This document shows, piece after piece, positions 1-7,256 of a DNA stretch of 11,536 bases (positions are counted from its first letter, which is position 1; each line of letters starts with the position of its first letter). The stretch is from Prevotellaceae bacterium UBA3646 (GTDB lineage: Bacteria > Bacteroidota > Bacteroidia > Bacteroidales > Bacteroidaceae): positions 756 through 12,291 of the forward strand of contig DFKL01000119.1 of the NCBI GenBank assembly GCA_002373535.1. The letters run 5' to 3'. The position numbers were made by a program, and so were the translations under genes. A model generated the notes under the pieces. It did no database searches. It was not told the DNA's origin and saw only the letters and a program-made list of their open reading frames with translations.

Positions 1-995
1 AATTCATCGGCAGAATGGCTGCGACAGCTTTCGCCTGGTCCTATCTTCATCGACGGACAGCTTAGCAGGGCCTGATCGCTTAGTGTGGGACTGCCGAATG
101 GAGTCAGTCCTATCTGGACGGCCCTTTGTGCCATAGGATGTGACAGGTCTATGCTTGACGGGTTCAGGCGCGTGCTGCGTGCCGTTACGTCGCTTTTTAC
201 GTTGGATTTGATTATGTCCAGAATCTCTGTGTTGGTATACAGCTCGTTGCTGCGTATGTCTGCGGTGAAGGAGCAGGTGTCAGGAACCACATTGTGCTGT
301 GTCCCTGCATTCACTACGGTAACGCTTGTCTTGACGGCACCCAGGATTGGGCTTGTTTTTGGGAAAGTGTAGTTCCTTATCCAGTCAATGTCGTCCATTG
401 CATGGTATATGGCATTGTCCCCTTCGTCGCGTGCTGCATGTCCGCTGCGTCCGTGTGCAGTGAAGTCGAGTACCATCAGTCCCTTTTCAGCTATTGCAGG
501 CTGCATGCCAGTCGGTTCGCCGACAATTGCCGCGTCTATATGCGGAAGCATGGTCAGGGCACGTTCTATGCCGTTTCTTCCGCTGACTTCTTCCTCGCAG
601 CTTGCCAGGTATATCAGGTTATACGTCCTGTCTTTCATGGAGAGGTACCTGAATACCTGTAGCAGTGTGACCAGGGATGCTCCGTCGTCGTTGCTGCCCA
701 GCCCGTAGATGCGGTCGCCCTCTTTCGTCGCCTTGTATGGATTACGTGTCCACGAAGTACTTGGTCGTACGGTATCTATGTGTGCATTGAGCAGTAGCGT
801 CCGGCGCCCTTCGGCATAGTCCGGCGCAATTGACCATACGTTATTGCCGTCGCGCCGTATGTCAAGGCCGTAATTGCCCTGCATGGTGCCGGCAAGTATG
901 TCGGCAGCCTTTGATTCGTTACGGCTGGTGCGAGGCGTCTCGATTAGCGTGGTCAGCAATGCTATGGCATCGTTGTAAAGCTTTTCCCTGTCCAT
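1..995 (-). CDS. argE: ArgE-like M20 N-acyl-ornithine/citrulline deacylase (3' end cut off by the window edge)
   Basis: Predicted cytoplasmic metal-dependent amidohydrolase that removes the acyl group from an N-acylated arginine-pathway intermediate. I read 331 codons from the ATG at complement(993..995) without a stop; the reading runs off the left edge and probably lacks only a few dozen residues. M20 landmarks are all present: AHIDTV (71-76, metal ligand H72 and catalytic D74), GSNDDGA (100-106, bridging Asp about 103), CEEEVSG (133-139, general base and ligand E135/E136), VGEPT (158-162), a dimerisation-domain GRSGHAARD (182-190), and HSADE (327-331), the last metal-ligand motif. Bacteroides fragilis is known to use succinylated intermediates in arginine synthesis, so the true substrate may be N-succinyl- or N-acetylcitrulline rather than acetylornithine; the sequence alone does not decide. 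It is transcribed away from the acyl-CoA ligase. Another M20 peptidase such as DapE is possible but fits less well. Confidence 0.78.
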   Translation of the reverse strand, partial: MDREKLYNDAIALLTTLIETPRTSRNESKAADILAGTMQGNYGLDIRRDGNNVWSIAPDYAEGRRTLLLNAHIDTVRPSTSWTRNPYKATKEGDRIYGLGSNDDGASLVTLLQVFRYLSMKDRTYNLIYLASCEEEVSGRNGIERALTMLPHIDAAIVGEPTGMQPAIAEKGLMVLDFTAHGRSGHAARDEGDNAIYHAMDDIDWIRNYTFPKTSPILGAVKTSVTVVNAGTQHNVVPDTCSFTADIRSNELYTNTEILDIIKSNVKSDVTARSTRLNPSSIDLSHPMAQRAVQIGLTPFGSPTLSDQALLSCPSMKIGPGESCRSHSADE

Positions 996-1024
996 GTGTC
1001 GGTATGTTTGTTTCCGTGTGCTGA

Positions 1025-1056
1025 CAAAGGTAGTCAAAAATAGGACAATCGGGAAA
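1025..1056 (-). promoter_or_regulatory. Bacteroidetes-type promoter of the argE-like gene
   Basis: On the minus strand TACCTTTG (complement 1025..1032) matches the Bacteroidetes -7 consensus TAnnTTTG exactly. Twenty bases upstream lies TTTC (complement 1053..1056), three of four bases of the -33 consensus TTTG. Transcription would start near 1018, giving a leader of about 20-25 bases before the ATG at 995. Seen by motif only. Confidence 0.6.
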
Positions 1057-1095
1057 TTTTTGATTGTTTTTCCCCGGAATGTATGGATAAAATGC

Positions 1096-1103
1096 TATCT
1101 TTG
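1096..1103 (+). promoter_or_regulatory. -7 promoter element for the six-gene plus-strand operon
   Basis: TATCTTTG matches the Bacteroidetes -7 consensus TAnnTTTG. No TTTG stands 19-21 bases upstream, where the sequence is C-rich (1072-1077), so the -33 half is weak. The implied start near 1109 leaves a leader of under 20 bases before the ATG at 1127. This is the only good promoter motif found ahead of the tightly spaced genes from 1127 to 8183. Confidence 0.55.
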
Positions 1104-1126
1104 TGCGTAAATAAAACATATACACC

Positions 1127-2968
1127 ATGCTGAACAAAAGTCCGTTGCCTGTGCTGATTCACGATCAGGCCCGCCGTTATGGCAACTGTGTGGCTATGCG
1201 TTACCGTGACTATGTTTCCGGTGAGTGGAAGGATATTTCATGGAAAACTTTCTCCCAGCGTGTGCGACAGACGTCTAATGCCATGGTAGCCTTAGGTGTC
1301 GGCGAGCAGGAGAATATGGCCGTTTTCTCACAGAATATGCCAGAGGGTATGTTTGTGGATTTTGGTGCCTATGGCATAAGGGCAGTGACTATTCCTTTCT
1401 ATGCTACGAGTAGTGAGATGCAGGTGACGTATATGGTAAGCGATGCCCGTATCCGTATTATCTTCGTGGGCGAGCAATATCAGTACGACACGGCATTCCG
1501 CGTCCTTAAGCAGGGATCCACTCTGGAGAAACTCGTGATATTTGACCGCAATGTCAGGAAAAATCCGGAGGACCATGTCAGTATCTATTTCGACGAGTTC
1601 CTGGACCTGGGATGCGGCTTGCCCTTTCAGGAGGAAGTCCAGCGCCGTACGGCAGCCGTAGTTCCCAGTGATCTTGCCAATATATTGTATACAAGCGGGA
1701 CGACTGGATTGTCCAAGGGGGTAATGCTTACACACCTCATGTATGGCAGTGCCATAAAGGCACATGATGGCGTCTTGCCACTGACGGAAAAGGACGTGGT
1801 TCTCAATTTCCTTCCGTTCACGCATGTGTTCGAGCGTGGATGGTCTTATCTGTGCCTCGCCAGTGGTTGTACTATGGCCGTGAATCTGCATCCTGAGGAT
1901 GTGCTGCAATCCATGCGTGAGATACATCCGACATGCATGTGTGCCGTACCAAGGTTGTGGGAGAAGGTATATGCCGGAGTACAGGAGAGAATAGAAAAAA
2001 GCCTCCCGTTGCAGAGGAAGCTGATGCAGGATGCCTTGGCAGTGGGACGGCTATATAACGTGAAGTATCGGATGAGGGGCTTGGTTCCGCCTGTGCCGCT
2101 GAGGGTTAAGTATGCCTTCTACGAAAAGACGGTCATAGCCATCCTGAAGAAGAAACTGGGTCTGGAACGTGCCCATTTCTTTCCAACGGCCGGAGCGGCT
2201 GTCCCGGAAAAGGTCGAGGAGTTTGTACACTCTGTCGGTATAATGATGATTGCCGGCTACGGGCTGACCGAGAGCACTGCTACGGTCAGCTGCGACCGCT
2301 GGAACAAGACTGTCTCCCTGGGCAGCGTTGGGCGTGTGCTGGATTGTGTGGAAATAAAATTCGGAGAAAACAACGAGGTGCTGCTTCGTGGAGATACGAT
2401 TACTAAGGGCTATTACCGCAAGGCCGAGGTTACGGAACTGTCAATTGACAAGGAAGGGTGGTTCCATACAGGAGATGCCGGCTATATGAAGGACGGTGAG
2501 CTTTATCTTACAGACCGTATAAAGGACATGTTCAAGACCAGCAACGGCAAGTATATCGCACCGCAGTTGCTAGAGTCCAAGTTGTGCGTCGACAAGTTTG
2601 TCGACCAGATTGTCGTGATTGCCGAGGGACGCAAATTCGTCTCTGCACTGATTGTTCCTCAGTACGAGTTGCTGCGCGAGGCAGCCAGAGAGTACGGTAT
2701 TGACTGTAAGACAAATGCCGAGTTGTGCGCACATCCGCGGGTCGTGCAGTTCATGATGTACCGCATAGATACGCTGCAGCAGGAGTTTGCACATTACGAA
2801 AAGATAAAGAAAATAACCCTGCTTCCCGAACCTTTCAGCCTGGAAAGGGGCGAGCTTACCAATACGTTGAAGGTCAGGAGAGCCGTGCTTAACGACCATT
2901 ACAGCACTCAGATAGAGAAGATGTACGAGGAGGCGAATGCATGCACTTGTGATAAGAATGTTGAATAA
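1127..2968 (+). CDS. Long-chain fatty acid-CoA ligase (AMP-forming acyl-CoA synthetase)
   Basis: 613 residues, the usual length for the AMP-forming long-chain acyl-CoA synthetases of Bacteroidota. Members activate a fatty acid with ATP to acyl-AMP and then transfer it to CoA, feeding phospholipid synthesis or recycling of membrane or exogenous fatty acids. ANL-superfamily motifs appear in order: the phosphate-binding YTSGTTGLSKG (188-198), GYGLTES (377-383), WFHTGD with the ribose-binding Asp at 450, the hinge LTDRIKDMFKTSNGKYIAP shortly after, and the C-terminal GELTNTLKV (575-583) carrying the catalytic Lys 582. The KTSNGKYIAP form is typical of eukaryote-like long-chain ligases rather than acetyl-CoA synthetase. 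No signal peptide is seen; it probably sits on the inner face of the inner membrane. The ATG lies just downstream of the TATCTTTG promoter element. First gene of the operon; prfB follows after 15 bases. Chain-length preference cannot be read from the sequence. Confidence 0.9.
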   Translation: MLNKSPLPVLIHDQARRYGNCVAMRYRDYVSGEWKDISWKTFSQRVRQTSNAMVALGVGEQENMAVFSQNMPEGMFVDFGAYGIRAVTIPFYATSSEMQVTYMVSDARIRIIFVGEQYQYDTAFRVLKQGSTLEKLVIFDRNVRKNPEDHVSIYFDEFLDLGCGLPFQEEVQRRTAAVVPSDLANILYTSGTTGLSKGVMLTHLMYGSAIKAHDGVLPLTEKDVVLNFLPFTHVFERGWSYLCLASGCTMAVNLHPEDVLQSMREIHPTCMCAVPRLWEKVYAGVQERIEKSLPLQRKLMQDALAVGRLYNVKYRMRGLVPPVPLRVKYAFYEKTVIAILKKKLGLERAHFFPTAGAAVPEKVEEFVHSVGIMMIAGYGLTESTATVSCDRWNKTVSLGSVGRVLDCVEIKFGENNEVLLRGDTITKGYYRKAEVTELSIDKEGWFHTGDAGYMKDGELYLTDRIKDMFKTSNGKYIAPQLLESKLCVDKFVDQIVVIAEGRKFVSALIVPQYELLREAAREYGIDCKTNAELCAHPRVVQFMMYRIDTLQQEFAHYEKIKKITLLPEPFSLERGELTNTLKVRRAVLNDHYSTQIEKMYEEANACTCDKNVE

Positions 2969-2983
2969 GACTATTACATACAG

Positions 2984-4093
2984 ATGATAACACAGGATCA
3001 ACTGAAGGATATCCAGACGAGGACGGAACAACTTAACAGATATCTGGATATCCCGGCAAAGAAGATACAATACGAGGAAGAGCAGCTACGTACTCAGGCA
3101 CCTGAATTCTGGGAGGACCAGAAGAGGGCCGAGGAACAGATGAAACTGGTAAAAGGGCTTGAGAAATGGATAAAGGCCTACGAGGAGATACATACCCTTA
3201 GCGAGGAACTGGCTACGGCTTTCGACTTTTTCAAGGAAGACCTTGTTACCGAGGATGAGGTGGATGCCCTCTACGACCGTGTCAAGGCAGCAATTGAGGA
3301 TCTGGAACTGAAGAACATGCTGCGCAAGGAGGAGGATTCTATGGATGCCGTCCTCAAGATAAATTCCGGTGCAGGAGGTACGGAAGCACAAGACTGGGCC
3401 CAGATGCTGATGCGTATGTATATCCAATGGGCAGAGAGGAATGGATACAAGGTTCGTATAGCCAACGTCCTGGACGGAGATGATGCCGGTATCAAGTCAT
3501 GTACCCTTGAATTGGAAGGTGATTTTGCATATGGATACCTCAAAAGCGAGAACGGCGTCCACCGTCTGGTCCGCGTTTCCCCATACAATGCCCAAGGCAA
3601 GCGCATGACCTCGTTTGCATCGGTGTTTGTGACTCCGTTGGTTGATGACACTATCGAGGTTAATATCGAGCAGTCACGTATTTCGTGGGATACTTTCCGC
3701 TCCAGCGGTGCTGGCGGCCAGAATGTAAACAAGGTCGAGTCCGGCGTGCGCCTGCGATACCAATACAAGGATCCGTATACGGGTGAGGAGGAGGAGATAT
3801 TGATAGAGAACACCGAGACTCGTGACCAGCCGAAAAACAAGGAGAATGCCTTGCGGCTGCTGCGCTCGATGCTGTACGACAAGGAACTTCAGCACCGTAT
3901 GGCAGAGCAGGCCAAGGTCGAGGCTGGCAAACGGAAGATAGAATGGGGTAGCCAGATCCGCTCGTACGTGTTTGACGACCGCCGTGTCAAGGATCACCGT
4001 ACCAATTACCAGACGAGTGACGTCGGTGGTGTGATGGATGGTAAGATAGACGCCTTTATCAAGGCTTACCTAATGGAATTCGGCGGTGAATAA
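2984..4093 (+). CDS. prfB: Peptide chain release factor 2 (RF2)
   Basis: Class I release factor that reads UAA and UGA in the ribosomal A site and triggers peptide release. 369 residues, family-typical (E. coli 365). An acidic helical N-terminal domain covers roughly 1-100, followed by the RF2-type NSGAGGTEAQDWAQMLMRMY segment, the codon-recognition region RLVRVSPYNAQGKRMTSF, and the catalytic GAGGQNVNKVESG with GGQ at 244-246. RF2 is favoured over RF1 because an SPx motif (S199-P200-Y201) replaces RF1's PxT and because of the GTEAQDW and WGSQIRSYV signatures. The canonical third residue is Phe; here it is Tyr. The gene is in one frame throughout: at the position of the E. coli programmed frameshift (CUU UGA C) it has TAT CTG GAT (3041-3049), so UGA autoregulation is absent. 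Its TAA stop lies inside the start of the CYTH gene (8-base overlap). Confidence 0.96.
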   Translation: MITQDQLKDIQTRTEQLNRYLDIPAKKIQYEEEQLRTQAPEFWEDQKRAEEQMKLVKGLEKWIKAYEEIHTLSEELATAFDFFKEDLVTEDEVDALYDRVKAAIEDLELKNMLRKEEDSMDAVLKINSGAGGTEAQDWAQMLMRMYIQWAERNGYKVRIANVLDGDDAGIKSCTLELEGDFAYGYLKSENGVHRLVRVSPYNAQGKRMTSFASVFVTPLVDDTIEVNIEQSRISWDTFRSSGAGGQNVNKVESGVRLRYQYKDPYTGEEEEILIENTETRDQPKNKENALRLLRSMLYDKELQHRMAEQAKVEAGKRKIEWGSQIRSYVFDDRRVKDHRTNYQTSDVGGVMDGKIDAFIKAYLMEFGGE

Positions 4094-4574
4094 TCTGGAG
4101 ATTGAGAGAAAGTTCCTGGTGACAGGTGAGTTCAAGGACAAGGCTTACGATGCAACCAGGATCAGGCAAGGGTACATTGCCAGCGGCAAGGGCCGTACGG
4201 TACGTGTACGAGTGCGCGGCGACAGAGGCTATCTTACCATCAAGGGACCGAGCAACGTCGCAGGACTGGCCCGCTTTGAGTGGGAGAGAGAGATTTCCGT
4301 TGAAGATGCAAATGCACTTATGGGAATCTGTGAACCAGGTATAATCGACAAGACCCGTTATCTGGTCAAGTCTCCCGACGGACGCCATATTTGGGAGGTA
4401 GATGAGTTCTATGGTGAGAACGAGGGCCTTGTAATGGCAGAAATAGAGCTGAATGACGAGAAAGAGCAATATTCCAGACCTGATTTTATAGGTCGTGAGG
4501 TAACCGGTGACCGCAGGTTCTATAACAGCCATTTGCGTCAGAACCCTTATAGGAAATGGAAAGATGAGATCTAA
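4086..4574 (+). CDS. Small CYTH-domain protein (triphosphate tunnel metalloenzyme family)
   Basis: 162 residues beginning at GTG 4086, inside the end of prfB. The hallmark ExExK signature is at the extreme N-terminus (E5, E7, K9 in LEIERKFLV), which fixes this start; the next Met is far inside the domain. Further tunnel-lining charged motifs follow: TVRVRVRG and YLTIKG (Arg/Lys strands), FEWEREI, IIDKTRYLV, WEVDEFYG and MAEIELND. Stand-alone bacterial CYTH proteins of this size bind triphosphates with Mg or Mn, and some hydrolyse tripolyphosphate; others of the superfamily are thiamine-triphosphatases or class IV adenylate cyclases. The substrate here is unknown. Its last 11 bases overlap the start of the first transporter, so it is probably translationally coupled on both sides. 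The fold assignment is strong, the activity is not. Confidence 0.85.
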   Translation: MNNLEIERKFLVTGEFKDKAYDATRIRQGYIASGKGRTVRVRVRGDRGYLTIKGPSNVAGLARFEWEREISVEDANALMGICEPGIIDKTRYLVKSPDGRHIWEVDEFYGENEGLVMAEIELNDEKEQYSRPDFIGREVTGDRRFYNSHLRQNPYRKWKDEI

Positions 4575-5895
4575 TTTCGGAAGTAGGCTCGGTATGGTTC
4601 TTGCCTCGGCAGGTTCTGCAGTCGGGCTGGGCAATATATGGAGGTTTCCGACCGAAGCCGGACGCAACGGCGGTGCTGCGTTCATATTGTTGTATATTGC
4701 ATGTGTTCTTTTACTGGCGATGCCGGTGATGATAGGTGAATTCGTTATCGGTAGGGCCAGTCGTGCCAATACCGTGGACTCATACCGCGTGCTCGCTCCC
4801 GGCAAACCTTGGGTAGTCACCGGATTTATCGGTGTAATCGGAGGATTTCTGGTCCTCTCTTACTACAGCGTTGTAGCCGGGTGGACATTGGACTATACGG
4901 TAGTTTCTTTTTCCGCATCATTGATGAAACCGATGGATTACGGAGAGTATTTCAACAGTTTCATCCAGAATCCGTCGAGACAGGTCCTGGCAATGGCGGC
5001 ATTTATGGCGGTCACGCACTTTGTCGTAGCCAGGGGAGTAGAGAAGGGTATAGAGCGTTTCAGCAAAATACTGATGCCTCTGCTGTTTGCCATCATACTG
5101 CTGCTTATGTTCTTTTCGTTGAACATGCCTGGTGCCGTAAGAGGATTGGAGTTCCTTTTCAAGCCAGACTTCTCCAAGGTTACCATCCAGGTCGTACTGA
5201 GTGCTATGGGGCAGGCATTTTTCACCTTGAGCGTAGGTATCGGATGTCTTGCAACCTATGCCAGTTATTTCAGCGATGATACGCCGCTGGTGCGTACTGC
5301 CCTGAATGTGTGCGTGATAGATTCCTTGGTCGCAATATCTGCCGGTCTGATTATCTTCCCGGCGGTATTCAGCGTCGACGGAGTGCAGGCGGACGTCGGT
5401 CCGGGACTGGTGTTCATAACGTTGCCTGGCGTATTCAACAGTGCATTCGGCTCGTATCCTTTAGTCAACTACATATTCTCGTCATTGTTCTACATGCTTC
5501 TTTTCCTTGCAGCACTGACAAGCAGTATAAGCATGCACGAGATATGTACGGCATATATTTCCGAGACATTCCATACTGAACGTCCTGTGGCTGCACGTAT
5601 CGTGACGGCAATATGCCTGGCTATGGGGAGTGTATGCAGCCTGTCGTTCGGAATATTGAGCAGTGTTCATGTGATGGGCATGGGTTTCTTTGACCTGTTC
5701 GACTATCTCGTGGCCAAGTTCTGTATGCCTCTGGGCGGTATGCTGATATGTACTTTCGTCGGTTGGGACCTAAAGCATTCGACAGTCCGTGAACAGCTGA
5801 ATTCGCGTATTACTCCGTTACTGATGTTCTTGTTCAGATGGGTGGCTCCAATAGGTATCGGAACAGTATTTGTATATGAATTGATGGATAAATAA
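4564..5895 (+). CDS. Neurotransmitter:sodium symporter family transporter, first of a tandem pair
   Basis: 443 residues of largely hydrophobic sequence, consistent with the 11-helix LeuT-fold NSS carriers of bacteria that import amino acids or related solutes with Na+. TM1 carries GSAVGLGN (17-24) and WRFP, the unwound segment holding the two sodium sites; SYYSVVAGWTL is the TM3 region with the paired tyrosines; TM6 has FFTLSVGI (219-226), the substrate-contact stretch; ALTSS in TM8 is the Na2-site motif. Asp 253 in TM7 (VIDS) falls near where bacterial NSS carry an acidic residue in place of chloride. ATG 4564 is chosen because the paralog starts equivalently and family members begin just before NFGSRLG; an upstream ATG at 4507 in the same frame would add 19 residues encoded inside the CYTH gene. 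The TAA stop shares one base with the next ATG (TAATG). Substrate unknown; tryptophan, tyrosine and other hydrophobic amino acids are known family substrates. Confidence 0.9.
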   Translation: MRSNFGSRLGMVLASAGSAVGLGNIWRFPTEAGRNGGAAFILLYIACVLLLAMPVMIGEFVIGRASRANTVDSYRVLAPGKPWVVTGFIGVIGGFLVLSYYSVVAGWTLDYTVVSFSASLMKPMDYGEYFNSFIQNPSRQVLAMAAFMAVTHFVVARGVEKGIERFSKILMPLLFAIILLLMFFSLNMPGAVRGLEFLFKPDFSKVTIQVVLSAMGQAFFTLSVGIGCLATYASYFSDDTPLVRTALNVCVIDSLVAISAGLIIFPAVFSVDGVQADVGPGLVFITLPGVFNSAFGSYPLVNYIFSSLFYMLLFLAALTSSISMHEICTAYISETFHTERPVAARIVTAICLAMGSVCSLSFGILSSVHVMGMGFFDLFDYLVAKFCMPLGGMLICTFVGWDLKHSTVREQLNSRITPLLMFLFRWVAPIGIGTVFVYELMDK

Positions 5896-7256
5896 TGGAA
5901 GAGGGACATGCTAATTTCGGAAGCCGGATGGGTGCTATACTTGCTGCGGCAGGCAGTGCCGTAGGACTGGGCAACGTATGGCGTTTTCCTACGGAGGTAG
6001 GAAACAACGGCGGCGCGGCATTCATACTGGTCTACGTTATATGTATCTTGGTCATAGGAATCCCTATCATGGTCAGTGAGTTTGTCATAGGACGCCATAC
6101 CCAGAGCAATATGATTGACGGTTTCCGCAGGCTTGCTCCAGGCAAATGGTGGCGTATAATCGGATATCAGGGTGTTATAGCCGCCTTCATTATACTCAGC
6201 TATTACATAGTCGTCAGTGGCTGGACCCTCTATTACTCTGTCGAGAGTGTCGCAGGCCAGTTGGCAGAAAATCGCAGGTACGACGAGTATTTTCAAGCCT
6301 TTGTATCCAACCCGTGGCTGAGTCTTGCATACGCTGTCGTGTTTATGGCTATCGTACATGTGGTCATATCCAGGGGAGTACAGAAGGGTATAGAGAAATG
6401 TTCGAAAGTGATGATGCCGATGCTGTTGCTGATTATCGGAATACTGGTCGTGTGCGCATTCTCAATGCCAGGCATAGATGACGGGTTGGTATTCCTGCTC
6501 AAGCCGGATTTTTCCAAGCTGACGGTGTCGGTAGTCCTCAGTGCTATGGGACAGGCATTCTTCTCTCTTTCATTGGCAATGGGATGTATGTGTACGTATG
6601 CAAGCTATTTCAGTCCCAAGACCAAACTGGTATCATCAGCAATGAGCGTGGCGGTTATAGATACGATAGTTGCAGTTTTTAGCGGTTTCATCATCTTTCC
6701 TGCAGTTTTCTCCGTTCCCGGAATCGAGGCGGATGCAGGGCCCGGTCTGGTGTTCATTACGCTTCCCAGCGTATTTGACATGGCCTTCCATTCCGTTCCT
6801 TTCCTTGGATATGTCTTCAGTGGTCTGTTCTATTTGCTTCTGTTTCTCGCTGCCCTGACCAGTGCTATGTCTTTGCACGAATCTGTCACGGCATACGTCC
6901 ATGAGAGTCTGGGCATGTCTCGGAGAAAAGCTTCGTTCTTGGTCTCAGTCTCATGTATGGCACTTGGCATGATGTGTTGTCTCAGCTTCGGTCCCTTGCG
7001 TGAGGTAACTGTTGCCGGAATGACGATATTCGATCTCTTTGACTTCTTCTCGTCAAAGATACTTTTGCCTCTCGGCGGCTTCCTGCTTGTTATCTTTACG
7101 GGACATTATCTGGATGGCCGCATAGTGAAGGACGAGATTACCAACCGTGGGACAATACCATCCCGTGTGTACGGAGTGTTCATCTTCCTGGTACGTTGGG
7201 TGGTTCCGGTGGCTATAACCATGATATTTGTCCGCGGAATTATAGAAATGTTGTAG
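5895..7256 (+). CDS. Neurotransmitter:sodium symporter family transporter, second of a tandem pair
   Basis: 453 residues, colinear with the preceding transporter almost without gaps and clearly its paralog. It has the same LeuT-fold marks: NFGSRMG lead-in, GSAVGLGN (20-27) and WRFP in TM1, SYYIVVSGWTL in TM3, TYASYF at the end of TM6, Asp 256 in TM7 (VIDT), FITLP in the TM7-8 loop and ALTSAMS in TM8. The TM6 substrate-contact stretch is FFSLSLAM (222-229) where the first paralog has FFTLSVGI, so the two may prefer different substrates. The start overlaps the upstream stop by one base, so ribosomes ending on the first gene can restart here. The TAG stop is immediately followed by the ATG of the HhH gene. 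An inner-membrane Na+-coupled importer is the family expectation; heteromer formation is not known for NSS in bacteria, so two independent carriers are more likely. Confidence 0.9.
   Translation: MEEGHANFGSRMGAILAAAGSAVGLGNVWRFPTEVGNNGGAAFILVYVICILVIGIPIMVSEFVIGRHTQSNMIDGFRRLAPGKWWRIIGYQGVIAAFIILSYYIVVSGWTLYYSVESVAGQLAENRRYDEYFQAFVSNPWLSLAYAVVFMAIVHVVISRGVQKGIEKCSKVMMPMLLLIIGILVVCAFSMPGIDDGLVFLLKPDFSKLTVSVVLSAMGQAFFSLSLAMGCMCTYASYFSPKTKLVSSAMSVAVIDTIVAVFSGFIIFPAVFSVPGIEADAGPGLVFITLPSVFDMAFHSVPFLGYVFSGLFYLLLFLAALTSAMSLHESVTAYVHESLGMSRRKASFLVSVSCMALGMMCCLSFGPLREVTVAGMTIFDLFDFFSSKILLPLGGFLLVIFTGHYLDGRIVKDEITNRGTIPSRVYGVFIFLVRWVVPVAITMIFVRGIIEML

Noticed and set aside
85..1024. Several plus-strand open frames of 60-120 codons at the left end
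   Set aside because: The minus strand has one continuous 331-codon M20 deacylase frame with all metal-binding motifs; these are its antisense shadows.
4507..4563. Longer start for the first NSS transporter
   Set aside because: The extra 19 residues are encoded within the CYTH gene, are not like the family N-terminus, and the paralog starts at the equivalent of ATG 4564.
4059..4820. 253-codon minus-strand open frame opposite the CYTH and first transporter genes
   Set aside because: It lies antisense to two genes with clear family motifs and has no recognisable domain of its own.
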